Origin: Streptomyces sp. R21
Lineage (GTDB): Bacteria > Actinomycetota > Actinomycetes > Streptomycetales > Streptomycetaceae
Assembly (NCBI RefSeq): GCF_041051975.1
Contig: NZ_CP163435.1
Coordinates: 2,356,001-2,420,000, forward strand
Length of the DNA stretch: 64,000 nt
Direction: 5' to 3'
The stretch's first letter is position 1, and every line of letters begins with the position of its first letter. The notes under the pieces were generated by a model that saw only the letters and a program-made list of their open reading frames with translations, made no database searches and was not told the origin of the DNA. The translations under genes were made by a program, and so were the position numbers. This document shows positions 52,761 through 60,383 of the stretch, piece after piece.

Positions 52761-53477
52761 TCACACCACTGTGGACAGACTCAGCGGCCCTGGCAGCTGA
52801 CGAACGTATCTGCGCAGAATCGAGCCCTTCATGACCGATGCGTGCATGGTCGTGAGCAGTTCTGCCGTCATTCCGATCGGCACTCTGATCACCATGATCA
52901 GACGCTGCGAGCCGGAGAGAGGTGCGTCCTTCGTTGCCCTCATCACCCAACGCGGCTGCGGGCTGAGTTCACCGAGGGCCTCCACGAGGGGGTGCGACCG
53001 GCGGGCGGTACGCGTACGACCGGCTTCGCCGAGTGTCGCCTGCACCGGGCCGATCTTCAGCTGGGGCCCGATCTTCAGGCTCGTCCCGATCTCCACCTCG
53101 TGACTGATCTTCGACGGTGTCATCGACCATGCGATCGGCGGCTCCTGCCCGGCGCCGACTGCCGGGCCACCGGACGGCGACAGGCCCAACTCGACCTGCA
53201 CACTGTCCAGTCGGGGCGTTCTCGGTTCCGGCGCCACCGTCACGGCCAGATGAACGACGTGATAGCGGGCGCGCGCCGACTCCTGTTCGACGAATGCCGC
53301 GAGGTCCTTGTCCGCGGCGACGTACGCCGGGGTCACCGGCACCGCGAACGGGCCGCCCAGGGACACTCTGCCGTCCAACGGCGGTCCGGCGGGAACGGGC
53401 TCTCCGGCCCGCCCGGTGCGGTCGAGCGCAAGCGAGAGTGACTCTTCTGGAAGTTCCGGAAACGTGGCTTCGATCAT
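52761..53477 (-). CDS. First gene of the operon: unknown beta-rich protein
   Basis: A 238-residue protein rich in strands, with no family I recognise. Visible are ARARYHVVHLAVTVAPE, the short internal repeat LKIGPQLKIGP, and RLIMVIRVPIGMTAEL. No signal peptide, membrane helix or catalytic motif is seen. Start choice is uncertain: ATG 53477 has GGGGG about nine bases upstream, and ATG 53486 is immediately after it. As the first gene it follows the P450 by 125 bases on the same strand. It may be the operon's variable sensor or effector partner. Function unknown. Confidence 0.68.
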   Translation of the reverse strand: MIEATFPELPEESLSLALDRTGRAGEPVPAGPPLDGRVSLGGPFAVPVTPAYVAADKDLAAFVEQESARARYHVVHLAVTVAPEPRTPRLDSVQVELGLSPSGGPAVGAGQEPPIAWSMTPSKISHEVEIGTSLKIGPQLKIGPVQATLGEAGRTRTARRSHPLVEALGELSPQPRWVMRATKDAPLSGSQRLIMVIRVPIGMTAELLTTMHASVMKGSILRRYVRQLPGPLSLSTVV

Positions 53478-53610
53478 GTGGCGCATCCCCCGTGAAAACC
53501 GGCCAAGGCCGCGTTCCCCATACGATCCCACCCAGGGTGGCATCACGAATAGAGGGCGTGCAGTACGCCGGTGACCTCTGCCGCGGCGCAGCCCCGGTTG
53601 AGCGGGGAGT

Positions 53611-54825
53611 TCAGGCGAGGCGGACCGGCAGGGACCGGAAGCCGTGGCCGATGAAGGAGTCGGCGAGCCGGGCGGGCCCCTCCGTCTCGTCGAGGGTCAG
53701 GCCGGGGAAGCGCTCGAAGAGGGCCGGGAGTGCGACGGACGCCTCCAGGCGGGCCAGCGGGGCACCGATGCAGTAGTGGACGCCGTGGCCGAAGGCGAGG
53801 TGCTCCTTGTCGGTGCGGGTGATGTCGAAAGATGCCGCGTCCGAGCCGTGCTTCAACGGGTCACGGCCCGCCGCCGCGTACGTCGCGAGGATGGCGTCGC
53901 CCCTTGGGATCAGGGTGCCGTCGGGAAGCTTGATGTCCTCGACGGCGTAGCGCAGCGGGAGGTTGGCGATCGAGGGGGCCCAGCGCAGGGTCTCCTCGAT
54001 GACGTCGCTCCACGGGACCTCGCGGCGCAGGACCCGGTCCAGCTGGTCGGGGTGGGTCAGCAGGGCGTGGACCGCGTTGCCGATGAGGTTGACCGTCGTC
54101 TCGTGGCCCGCGCCGATGACAAGGAGGAGGGTGTCGATGAGTTCGGGCTCGGTGAGCTGCGAGCCCTCCTCGTCGCGGGCCGCGATCAGGGCGGTCGTCA
54201 TGTCGTCGCCCGGCTGCTCGCGCTTCAAGTCGGCCAGACCCGCCAGGAGTTCGTGGATCTCCTGCCAGGTGGCCATCGCCTTCTCGGCCGTCGCGGTGGT
54301 GTCCATGTTGGCCTCGATGAGGCGCGCGATGTCCGCCCGCCGGTCCTCGGGCAGTCCGAACAGCTCGCAGATCACCTGCATCGGGAGCGGGTGCGCGTAG
54401 GCGGAGCGGAGATCGACCCGCCCGCCGGGGGCTTCGCCCATGCGGTCGAGCAGAGTGGCGGCGATCTCCTCGATCCGGGGCCCCAGCGCATCCGTACGAC
54501 GTTTCGTGAAGGCGGGCGACACCAGCTTGCGCAGCCGGCGGTGGTTGGCGCCGTAGGCGGTGAACATGTTGGTCACGCCGACCCAGAGGCTGACCCAGGT
54601 CTCGCGGTACTCGCCGCTGATCCAGGCGGGCCAGTGCTGACCCGGGTCCTTCGACACGCGGTCGTCGGCGAGGAGTTGCTTGAGGGTTTCGTACTGGGTG
54701 GGGGCCCAGGCCGGTATGCCACTCGGTAGTTCGACAAGGGCTGCGGAGCCGCGTTCGCGCAGCCGGTCGGCCTCGGCGTGGAGGTCGGCGCCCGCGGGGT
54801 CGATGACATACGGCTGATCCGGCAC
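53611..54825 (-). CDS. Cytochrome P450
   Basis: A 404-residue bacterial P450 monooxygenase. The I-helix oxygen site is in VIGAGHETTVN, the ExxR is EETLRW, and heme-binding C352 lies in FGHGVHYCIGAPLAR. The length is usual for soluble Streptomyces P450s fed by ferredoxin. The GTG start has GGAG nine bases upstream. No ferredoxin, reductase or biosynthetic gene is adjacent, so its substrate cannot be inferred. It is on the same strand as the conflict operon and 125 bases before its first gene; whether they share a transcript is unclear. Confidence 0.95.
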   Translation of the reverse strand: MPDQPYVIDPAGADLHAEADRLRERGSAALVELPSGIPAWAPTQYETLKQLLADDRVSKDPGQHWPAWISGEYRETWVSLWVGVTNMFTAYGANHRRLRKLVSPAFTKRRTDALGPRIEEIAATLLDRMGEAPGGRVDLRSAYAHPLPMQVICELFGLPEDRRADIARLIEANMDTTATAEKAMATWQEIHELLAGLADLKREQPGDDMTTALIAARDEEGSQLTEPELIDTLLLVIGAGHETTVNLIGNAVHALLTHPDQLDRVLRREVPWSDVIEETLRWAPSIANLPLRYAVEDIKLPDGTLIPRGDAILATYAAAGRDPLKHGSDAASFDITRTDKEHLAFGHGVHYCIGAPLARLEASVALPALFERFPGLTLDETEGPARLADSFIGHGFRSLPVRLA

Positions 54826-55041
54826 AAGGTCTCCTGTCGCAGGTCGCTCGCCGGACAGGGTGGAGGGACTCCGGCGAGCGATGGATCAAGGTCGCACGCA
54901 TCGTAACCGGATGGTCGTCGGCGGGCCGAGGCTCTGGCAGTCGGCGTGTCAACAGCTTCGGCGTGCGCCGGAGTTGCCCGTGGGCGAGCTGCGATCGGGG
55001 GCCGCTGTGCACGCCGGGACCGTAGGCCGGCCGGCGCCCGC

Positions 55042-56049
55042 TCAGAACACCACGGTCCAGCCTTCTCGGGCGGCTTGGTCGGCGGTGTAGGAGACACCGT
55101 GCACCTTCAGCCCGTCGGCACCCAGCAGGGTGATCTGGCCCCCGTGGTTGCCCAGTTGGACCCCGTCGGTGAGCGGAACGAGGAGGACGGCTCCGGCGGC
55201 GAGCGGGCCGGTCGGCACCGCGCAGCCGTGGCCGAGGCTGTCGACGAGGCGCCAGCCCGTGAGGTCGACGGGGTCGGGCGAGGCGTTGATGAGCGTCACG
55301 GTCTCGGACTCCGGAGCCGGGCCCCGGGGGTTGACCAGGGCCGCCACGACACGGACCGGCTGACCGCCGGGCTCGGGGCGGGGCTGGTCCCGGTCGAGGG
55401 TGTGGCCGGTGAGGTCGTCCGTGTGCCAGGACTGGCTCTGGAAGGCGAGGAAGACGCCGACCCAGCGCGACTGGGCGGGGAAGTGGATGAGAAGTCCGCC
55501 GTCCTGCCAGACCCCGTCGTCGCCCTCGAAGCGATGACCGTTGCCCTGGTTCATGTGGATGTCGTGCACACCGTTGCCGGGCAGGAAGCCGAAGACCTTG
55601 TCCCGGACGGCCGGTTCGGGGCCGAAGCGCTCGCCGAACACGTACACCCGGGCGTCCGGATCGTCGACCGCGCGGCGCACGTAGTGGTCGAGCAGATCGG
55701 CCAGGTCGTTGTCGGGGCCCTCCACATCCGGCGGCAGGGTGCGCATCGCCGCCGGGTCGAAGAGGTTCCCGCGGACGAGGTCGAGGTTCGGTCCCGAGGG
55801 CCCCGAGGGCAGCGTGTTCCAGCCCGACGTCAATCCCTCCAGGCGGCCGGTGACGGGATGCCGGAAGTCGTCGTCGACCAGGTAGAGCAGCTCGGAGGGC
55901 CGCTCCTGCGACAGCACGTTGACCGCCGCGCGGTAGTGAACGCCCTGATCGTCCGTCAGATGGATCTGGTAGTGCGGGGTGTCGGCGGAACCCTCTCGTC
56001 GGGTCTCGACAGCCCGTGCGATCAATACGCCGTACGCCTTCAGCGGCAT
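55042..56049 (-). CDS. DUF2278/YukJ-like protein with lamin-tail-like domain
   Basis: A 335-residue protein. Residues ~1-225 match DUF2278/YukJ: MPLKAYGVLIARAVETR, YRAAVNVLSQERPSELLYLVDDDFRHP, GIHD-type NGVHDIHMNQGN, and WQDGGLLIHFPAQSRWVGVFLAFQSQSWHTDD. Residues ~225-335 resemble a lamin-tail/Ig-like domain (ETVTLINASPDPVDLTGWRLVDSLGH). The ATG at 56049 has AGGGGGA upstream; the longer reading to 56091 is rejected. The function of the family is unknown. It is divergent from the leaderless SRPBCC gene. Confidence 0.88.
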   Translation of the reverse strand: MPLKAYGVLIARAVETRREGSADTPHYQIHLTDDQGVHYRAAVNVLSQERPSELLYLVDDDFRHPVTGRLEGLTSGWNTLPSGPSGPNLDLVRGNLFDPAAMRTLPPDVEGPDNDLADLLDHYVRRAVDDPDARVYVFGERFGPEPAVRDKVFGFLPGNGVHDIHMNQGNGHRFEGDDGVWQDGGLLIHFPAQSRWVGVFLAFQSQSWHTDDLTGHTLDRDQPRPEPGGQPVRVVAALVNPRGPAPESETVTLINASPDPVDLTGWRLVDSLGHGCAVPTGPLAAGAVLLVPLTDGVQLGNHGGQITLLGADGLKVHGVSYTADQAAREGWTVVF

Positions 56050-56162
56050 GACGACCAACTCCCCCTGAGGGCAGGCACGTTGCCGACCCATGCCGGAATC
56101 GTAGGGCGCGGGCGCGCGATACCGGATGGTTCAACCGGAAATTTACGCCCTGTTCGCCCGCA

Positions 56163-56168
56163 TACGAT
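56163..56168 (+). promoter_or_regulatory. -10 element of a leaderless SRPBCC gene
   Basis: TACGAT lies six bases before the GTG start at 56175; no ribosome site precedes it. Confidence 0.5.
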
Positions 56169-56174
56169 CATCCC

Positions 56175-56615
56175 GTGGCCCTCTTCTTGCTGGAACGCAC
56201 GTCCCCGCTCCCTCCCACCGAGAGCTGGCGGCGGCTCACGGACTGGCCGCGCCATGCCACCGTGGTCCCGCTCACCCGGGTCACCGTGGCCACGCCCCCG
56301 CCGACCCGCCTGGGCACGGTGTTCGTGGCACGGTCGGGAGTCGGCCCGGTGGCGTTCGACGACCCGATGGAGGTCGTCGTATGGCAGCCGCCCGAGGGCG
56401 GCACCTCGGGACGCTGCCGCCTGGCCAAGCGCGGCACGTTCGTCACCGGCTGGGCCGAGATCGAGGTGCATCCGTCGGACGACGGCGGCTCACGAGTCGT
56501 GTGGCGGGAGGAACTGCGCGTGCGGTGGCTGCCCGGCTTCCTGGACCGCCCGCTGGCGTGGACGGCACGGCGGATGTTCGGGCGAGCGGCGGAGGGGTTG
56601 CTACGGGAGGCGTGA
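56175..56615 (+). CDS. SRPBCC-family small-molecule-binding protein
   Basis: A 146-residue START/SRPBCC-fold protein: LLERTSPLPPTESWRRLTDWPRH opens with the first helix, PLTRVTVATPPPTRLGTVFVARSGVGPVAFDDPMEV builds the curved sheet, and PGFLDRPLAWTARRMFGRAAEGLLREA is the long C-terminal helix covering the ligand cavity. GTG 56175 is supported by a TACGAT element six bases upstream, so the transcript is probably leaderless. Ligand unknown. Confidence 0.85.
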   Translation: MALFLLERTSPLPPTESWRRLTDWPRHATVVPLTRVTVATPPPTRLGTVFVARSGVGPVAFDDPMEVVVWQPPEGGTSGRCRLAKRGTFVTGWAEIEVHPSDDGGSRVVWREELRVRWLPGFLDRPLAWTARRMFGRAAEGLLREA

Positions 56616-56669
56616 CGCCGGGGCGCGCACGCATCATCCCCTACGACATCAGTGCCGTACGGGCCTCAG

Positions 56670-57323
56670 TCAGCTCGCCTCCTGCGCGGGCGCCCCCGCC
56701 CCCGCATCGCCGGCATCCACCTTGTCGAGGCGGGACCGGTCGCCGTCCCCCTGAGTGCTGAGAATCGTGTCGCAGACCTCGCGCAGCTTGTCGGTGGCCT
56801 GCTTCGAGAACAGGCCGCACAGGCCCGCGATGCCGGCGAAGCCGTACGGGTTCGTCGCGCCGGCACCCGTGGTCCCGGCGAACAGGCCGCCGCGCAGCAG
56901 GAAGTACACGAGCACCGCCAGTGCCACGCCGATGCCGGCCCTGAGCAGGTACCACCACAGCCAGCTCGCGTACAGGCGACGGTTGCCCACATAGGTGGCG
57001 AAGGACGTCGCCGCGTGCACGAAGCTGCCCAGGCCGCTGCAGAGGATCACCACGAGCAGCACGGCCGTGTCGGCGGTTAGCGACCAGTGGGCCAGCCCGA
57101 ACGGCGACCACCGCACGGTGGCGTCAACCGCCCTGTCCGGCAGCACCAGTTCGAGAACCACGGGCCACAGGCTCAGCAGCAGCGCACACAGGACGGCCAC
57201 ATCGGCCAGCAGCAGGATGCCCAGCGCGGCCGTGGCACCGGTCGAGAGGCACCGCCCCTCCCCCGCGTCCCCGACGCCGCCGCCCCGCTCGGTACTCGAC
57301 TCGCTCAACTGCCCGCCCCCGAC
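56670..57323 (-). CDS. Small membrane protein of unknown function
   Basis: A 217-residue protein with four to five hydrophobic segments: TGATAALGILLLADVAVLCALLLSLWPVVLELVL, TADTAVLLVVILCSGLGSFVHA, LLRAGIGVALAVLVYFLLRGGLF, and a weaker one near NPYGFAGIAGLCGLFSKQA. The C-terminus is soluble and acidic. GTG 57323 has GGAGG nine bases upstream; an earlier in-frame ATG at 57389 gives an Arg-rich start without a site. No family was recognised; the architecture could sense membrane state or anchor a partner. Confidence 0.7.
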   Translation of the reverse strand, partial: VGGGQLSESSTERGGGVGDAGEGRCLSTGATAALGILLLADVAVLCALLLSLWPVVLELVLPDRAVDATVRWSPFGLAHWSLTADTAVLLVVILCSGLGSFVHAATSFATYVGNRRLYASWLWWYLLRAGIGVALAVLVYFLLRGGLFAGTTGAGATNPYGFAGIAGLCGLFSKQATDKLREVCDTILSTQGDGDRSRLDKVDAGDAGAGAPAQEAS

Positions 57324-57459
57324 ACACTTCGCACGCCTCCGGACCCCGGATCGGCTGCCTACCCTGCCGCCAACCGGCCCGTCGGGCAAGCCCGTTCAGC
57401 GCAGGTGGAGAGCCTTGCCCCGTGAAGTGGCGCCCGCGCAAGGGGCGCCGACCGCGCTG

Positions 57460-58629
57460 CTACGCGGCGGTCGTGGCGCCGCGCCCGCCGAGCGCGGTCG
57501 GCGTGTCGTGCTGAGCGCTCTCGTGATGGATCGGCGTATGCGCCCCCGTGAGCGAGACCCCGCTGCCGCCATGCCTGTCGGCGACGATCTCCGAGGCTAT
57601 GGCCAGGGCCGTCTCCTCAGGCGTACGGGCGCCGAGGTCGAGGCCGATCGGGGACCTGAGTCGGGACAACTCCAGCTCGGTGACGCCGACTTCGCGGAGG
57701 CGGTCGTTGCGGTCCAGGTGGGTGCGGCGGGAGCCCATCGCGCCGACGTAGGCGACCGGCAGCTTCAGTGCGAGCTGGAGCAGCGGGACGTCGAACCTGG
57801 CCTCGTGCGTCAGCACGCACAGCACCGTCCGGGCGTCGACCTGGGTGCGCTCCAGGTACCGGTGCGGCCACTCGACGACGATCTCGTCGGCTTCGGGGAA
57901 GCGGGCGGCGGTGGCGAAGACGGGTCGGGCGTCGCACACCGTGACGTGGTAGTTGAGGAACTTGCCGATGCGCACCAGCGCGGAGGCGAAGTCGATGGTG
58001 CCGAAGACGATCATGCGGGGCGGCGGGACCGACGACTCGACGAGCACCGTGAGCGGTGCTCCGCAGCGGGAACCCTGCTCGCCCATCTCCAGGGTGCCGG
58101 TCCGGCCGGCGTCCAGGAAGGCGGCCGCCTCCTCGGCGATGCTCCGGTCGAGTTCCGGATGGGCGCCGGATCCGCCCTCGTACGACCCGTCGGGACGGAC
58201 GAGCAGGGCTCGGCCGAGCAGTTCGGCGGGTCCTGAGACGATCCGCGCGACCGCCGCCGCTGCCCCAACAGCAGCGGCGGCCAGCGCGTCCGCGATCACC
58301 TTGCGCCCCGGGTCGGACGTCCGAACCGGGGTCACCAGGATGTCGATGACGCCGCCGCAGGTCAGTCCCACGGCGAAGGCGTCCTCGTCGCTGTAGCCGA
58401 AGCGCTCCAGGACGGCTTCACCGTCCTCCAGCACCTGCCTGCACAGCTCGTAGACCGCACCCTCCACGCAGCCGCCGGAGACCGAGCCGATCGCCGTGCC
58501 GTCGGCGTCCACCGCGAGGGCGGCGCCGGGCAGGCGGGGCGCGCTGCCGCCGACGGCCACCACGGTGGCCACGGCGAAGTCGCGTCCCTGCTCGACCCAC
58601 CGGTGCAGCTCTTCGGCGATGTCCAGCAT
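57460..58629 (-). CDS. xdhC: XdhC-family molybdenum enzyme maturation factor
   Basis: A 389-residue protein that inserts the sulfurated molybdenum cofactor into xanthine dehydrogenase. The N-terminal XdhC/CoxI part shows VAVGGSAPRLPGAALAVDADGTAIGSVSGGCVEGA; the C-terminal Rossmann part shows MIVFGTIDFASALVRIGKFLNYHVTVCDARPVFA and AYVGAMGSRRTHLDRNDRL. Three structural xanthine dehydrogenase genes and a purine permease lie just upstream on the same strand, so the role is well supported by context. Confidence 0.93.
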   Translation of the reverse strand: MLDIAEELHRWVEQGRDFAVATVVAVGGSAPRLPGAALAVDADGTAIGSVSGGCVEGAVYELCRQVLEDGEAVLERFGYSDEDAFAVGLTCGGVIDILVTPVRTSDPGRKVIADALAAAAVGAAAAVARIVSGPAELLGRALLVRPDGSYEGGSGAHPELDRSIAEEAAAFLDAGRTGTLEMGEQGSRCGAPLTVLVESSVPPPRMIVFGTIDFASALVRIGKFLNYHVTVCDARPVFATAARFPEADEIVVEWPHRYLERTQVDARTVLCVLTHEARFDVPLLQLALKLPVAYVGAMGSRRTHLDRNDRLREVGVTELELSRLRSPIGLDLGARTPEETALAIASEIVADRHGGSGVSLTGAHTPIHHESAQHDTPTALGGRGATTAA

Positions 58630-58672
58630 CTCTCGGTCTCCTTGAGCGACTTGGCGACTACGGGGAGGGCGC

Positions 58673-60130
58673 TCAGTGCACGCCCATCCAGCTCTCGATC
58701 GGGTTGAGGGCGAAGAAGACGAGGAAGATCACCGTCAGCCCCCACATGAACGCCCCGATCTCCCGCGCCTTGCCCTGGGCGATCTTAATGGCGACGTACG
58801 ACAGGACTCCGGCCGCGACGCCCGCGGTGATGGAGTACGTGAACGGCATGATCACGACGGTCAGGAAGACCGGGATCGCGGTGGCGCGGTCGGCCCAGTC
58901 GACGTGCCGGGCGTTCATCATCATCATGGCGCCGATGACCACCAGGGCCGCCGCCGCGACCTCGCCGGGGACGATCGCCGTCAGCGGAGTGAAGAACAGA
59001 CAGGCCGCGAAGAACAGTCCGGTGACGACCGAGGACAGACCCGTGCGGGCACCCTCGCCGACGCCCGTGGCCGACTCCACGAAGACCGTCTGACCGGACG
59101 CGCCGGCCACACCGCCGACCGCACCGCCCGCGCCGTCGATGAACAGCGCCTTGGACAGGCCCGGCATCCGGCCCTGTGCGTCGGCGAGCTTGGCCTCCGT
59201 GCCGACGCCGATGATGGTGGCCATCGCGTCGAAGAACCCGGCCAGCACGAGCGTGAAGACGATCATGCCGACCGTCATCACGCCGACGTCGCCCCAGCCG
59301 CCGAACTCGACGTCTCCGAAGAGCGAGAAGTCCGGCATCGAGACCGCGCTGCCGTGCAGTTCGGGGGCGCCGCTCGCCCACTGCGTGGGGCTGATGACGT
59401 CGAGCGAGTTGAGGATCACGGCGAGGACCGTGCCCGAGACGATGCCGATCAGGATGGCACCGGGGATGCCCCGGGCCTGGAGCATGAAGATGAGGAGCAG
59501 GGTCGCCGCGAAGAGCAGCACCGGCCAGCCGGCGAGTTCACCGCCGGGGCCGAGGGTGACCGGGGTCGTCTTGCCCTGGTGCACGAAGCCGGCCTTGTAG
59601 AAGCCGATCAGTGCGACGAACAGGCCGATGCCCATGGTGATGGCGTGCTTGAGCGCCAGCGGGATCGCGTTCATGATCATCTCGCGCAGGCCGGTGACGA
59701 CCAGCAGCATGATGATCACGCCGTAGATCACACACATGCCCATGGCCTGCGGCCAGGACATCTGCGGGGCGACCTGCGAGGAGAGCACACCGGAGACGGA
59801 GAGTCCGGCGGCCAGGGCGAGCGGCACTTTGCCGAAGAAGCCCATCAAAAGCGTGCTGAAGGCCGCCGCGAACGCGGTGGCGGTGATGAGCGGCTGCTGG
59901 CCGAGGGTGTGTCCGGCGACATCTTTGCCGGACAGGATCAGCGGGTTGAGCAGCAGGATGTACGCCATCGCCATGAAGGTGGTGACGCCGCCGCGCACCT
60001 CACGCGCGACCGAGCTTCCTCTCTGGGATATGTGAAAGTACCGGTCGAGCCAAGACCGTCCGGCGGGGACGCGGCTACCCGCGCCCGCGTCGTCCGCGAC
60101 GGTCTTCGGCTCCAGTGACTGCTGGGTCAT
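58673..60130 (-). CDS. NCS2-family purine permease
   Basis: A 485-residue membrane transporter of the nucleobase:cation symporter 2/AzgA-like group, with about 12-14 hydrophobic segments. Landmarks are the opening VRGGVTTFMAMAYILLLNP, ALAAGLSVSGVLSSQVAPQM, and VESATGVGEGARTGLSSVVTG, which carries the substrate-binding Glu of the group. Guanine/hypoxanthine or xanthine is the expected cargo, which suits the xanthine dehydrogenase genes upstream. The gene is 42 bases before xdhC, so the two are probably co-transcribed. Confidence 0.92.
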   Translation of the reverse strand: MTQQSLEPKTVADDAGAGSRVPAGRSWLDRYFHISQRGSSVAREVRGGVTTFMAMAYILLLNPLILSGKDVAGHTLGQQPLITATAFAAAFSTLLMGFFGKVPLALAAGLSVSGVLSSQVAPQMSWPQAMGMCVIYGVIIMLLVVTGLREMIMNAIPLALKHAITMGIGLFVALIGFYKAGFVHQGKTTPVTLGPGGELAGWPVLLFAATLLLIFMLQARGIPGAILIGIVSGTVLAVILNSLDVISPTQWASGAPELHGSAVSMPDFSLFGDVEFGGWGDVGVMTVGMIVFTLVLAGFFDAMATIIGVGTEAKLADAQGRMPGLSKALFIDGAGGAVGGVAGASGQTVFVESATGVGEGARTGLSSVVTGLFFAACLFFTPLTAIVPGEVAAAALVVIGAMMMMNARHVDWADRATAIPVFLTVVIMPFTYSITAGVAAGVLSYVAIKIAQGKAREIGAFMWGLTVIFLVFFALNPIESWMGVH

Positions 60131-60257
60131 GATGCCTGACTCCCAAGGTTCACAGGGGCACCCGCGTCGCCCTGACGGCTGCGGGATTTGGGAAGGTGCT
60201 GCGGCTGCACGACCCGGGGGACGGCCCGAGACGAACTAGTGGTGGTACCAGGGATGT

Positions 60258-60297
60258 TGCTGGGTGTTTCCGGGTGCTGCTGGGTGTTGCCAGGTGG
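60258..60297. repeat. Two tandem 20-bp repeats
   Basis: TGCTGGGTGTTTCCGGGTGC is followed at once by a copy differing at three positions. They lie in the 253-base gap between the permease and the molybdenum-subunit gene, which contains no other feature seen. Confidence 0.75.
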
Positions 60298-60383
60298 TGC
60301 TTCAAGTGCCGCGAGCGGTGCGGTACTTGAGTACTCCGGGCGGCGCGGTGAAGTGTGACGTTCCCTGCGCCGCCCGGAGAGCC

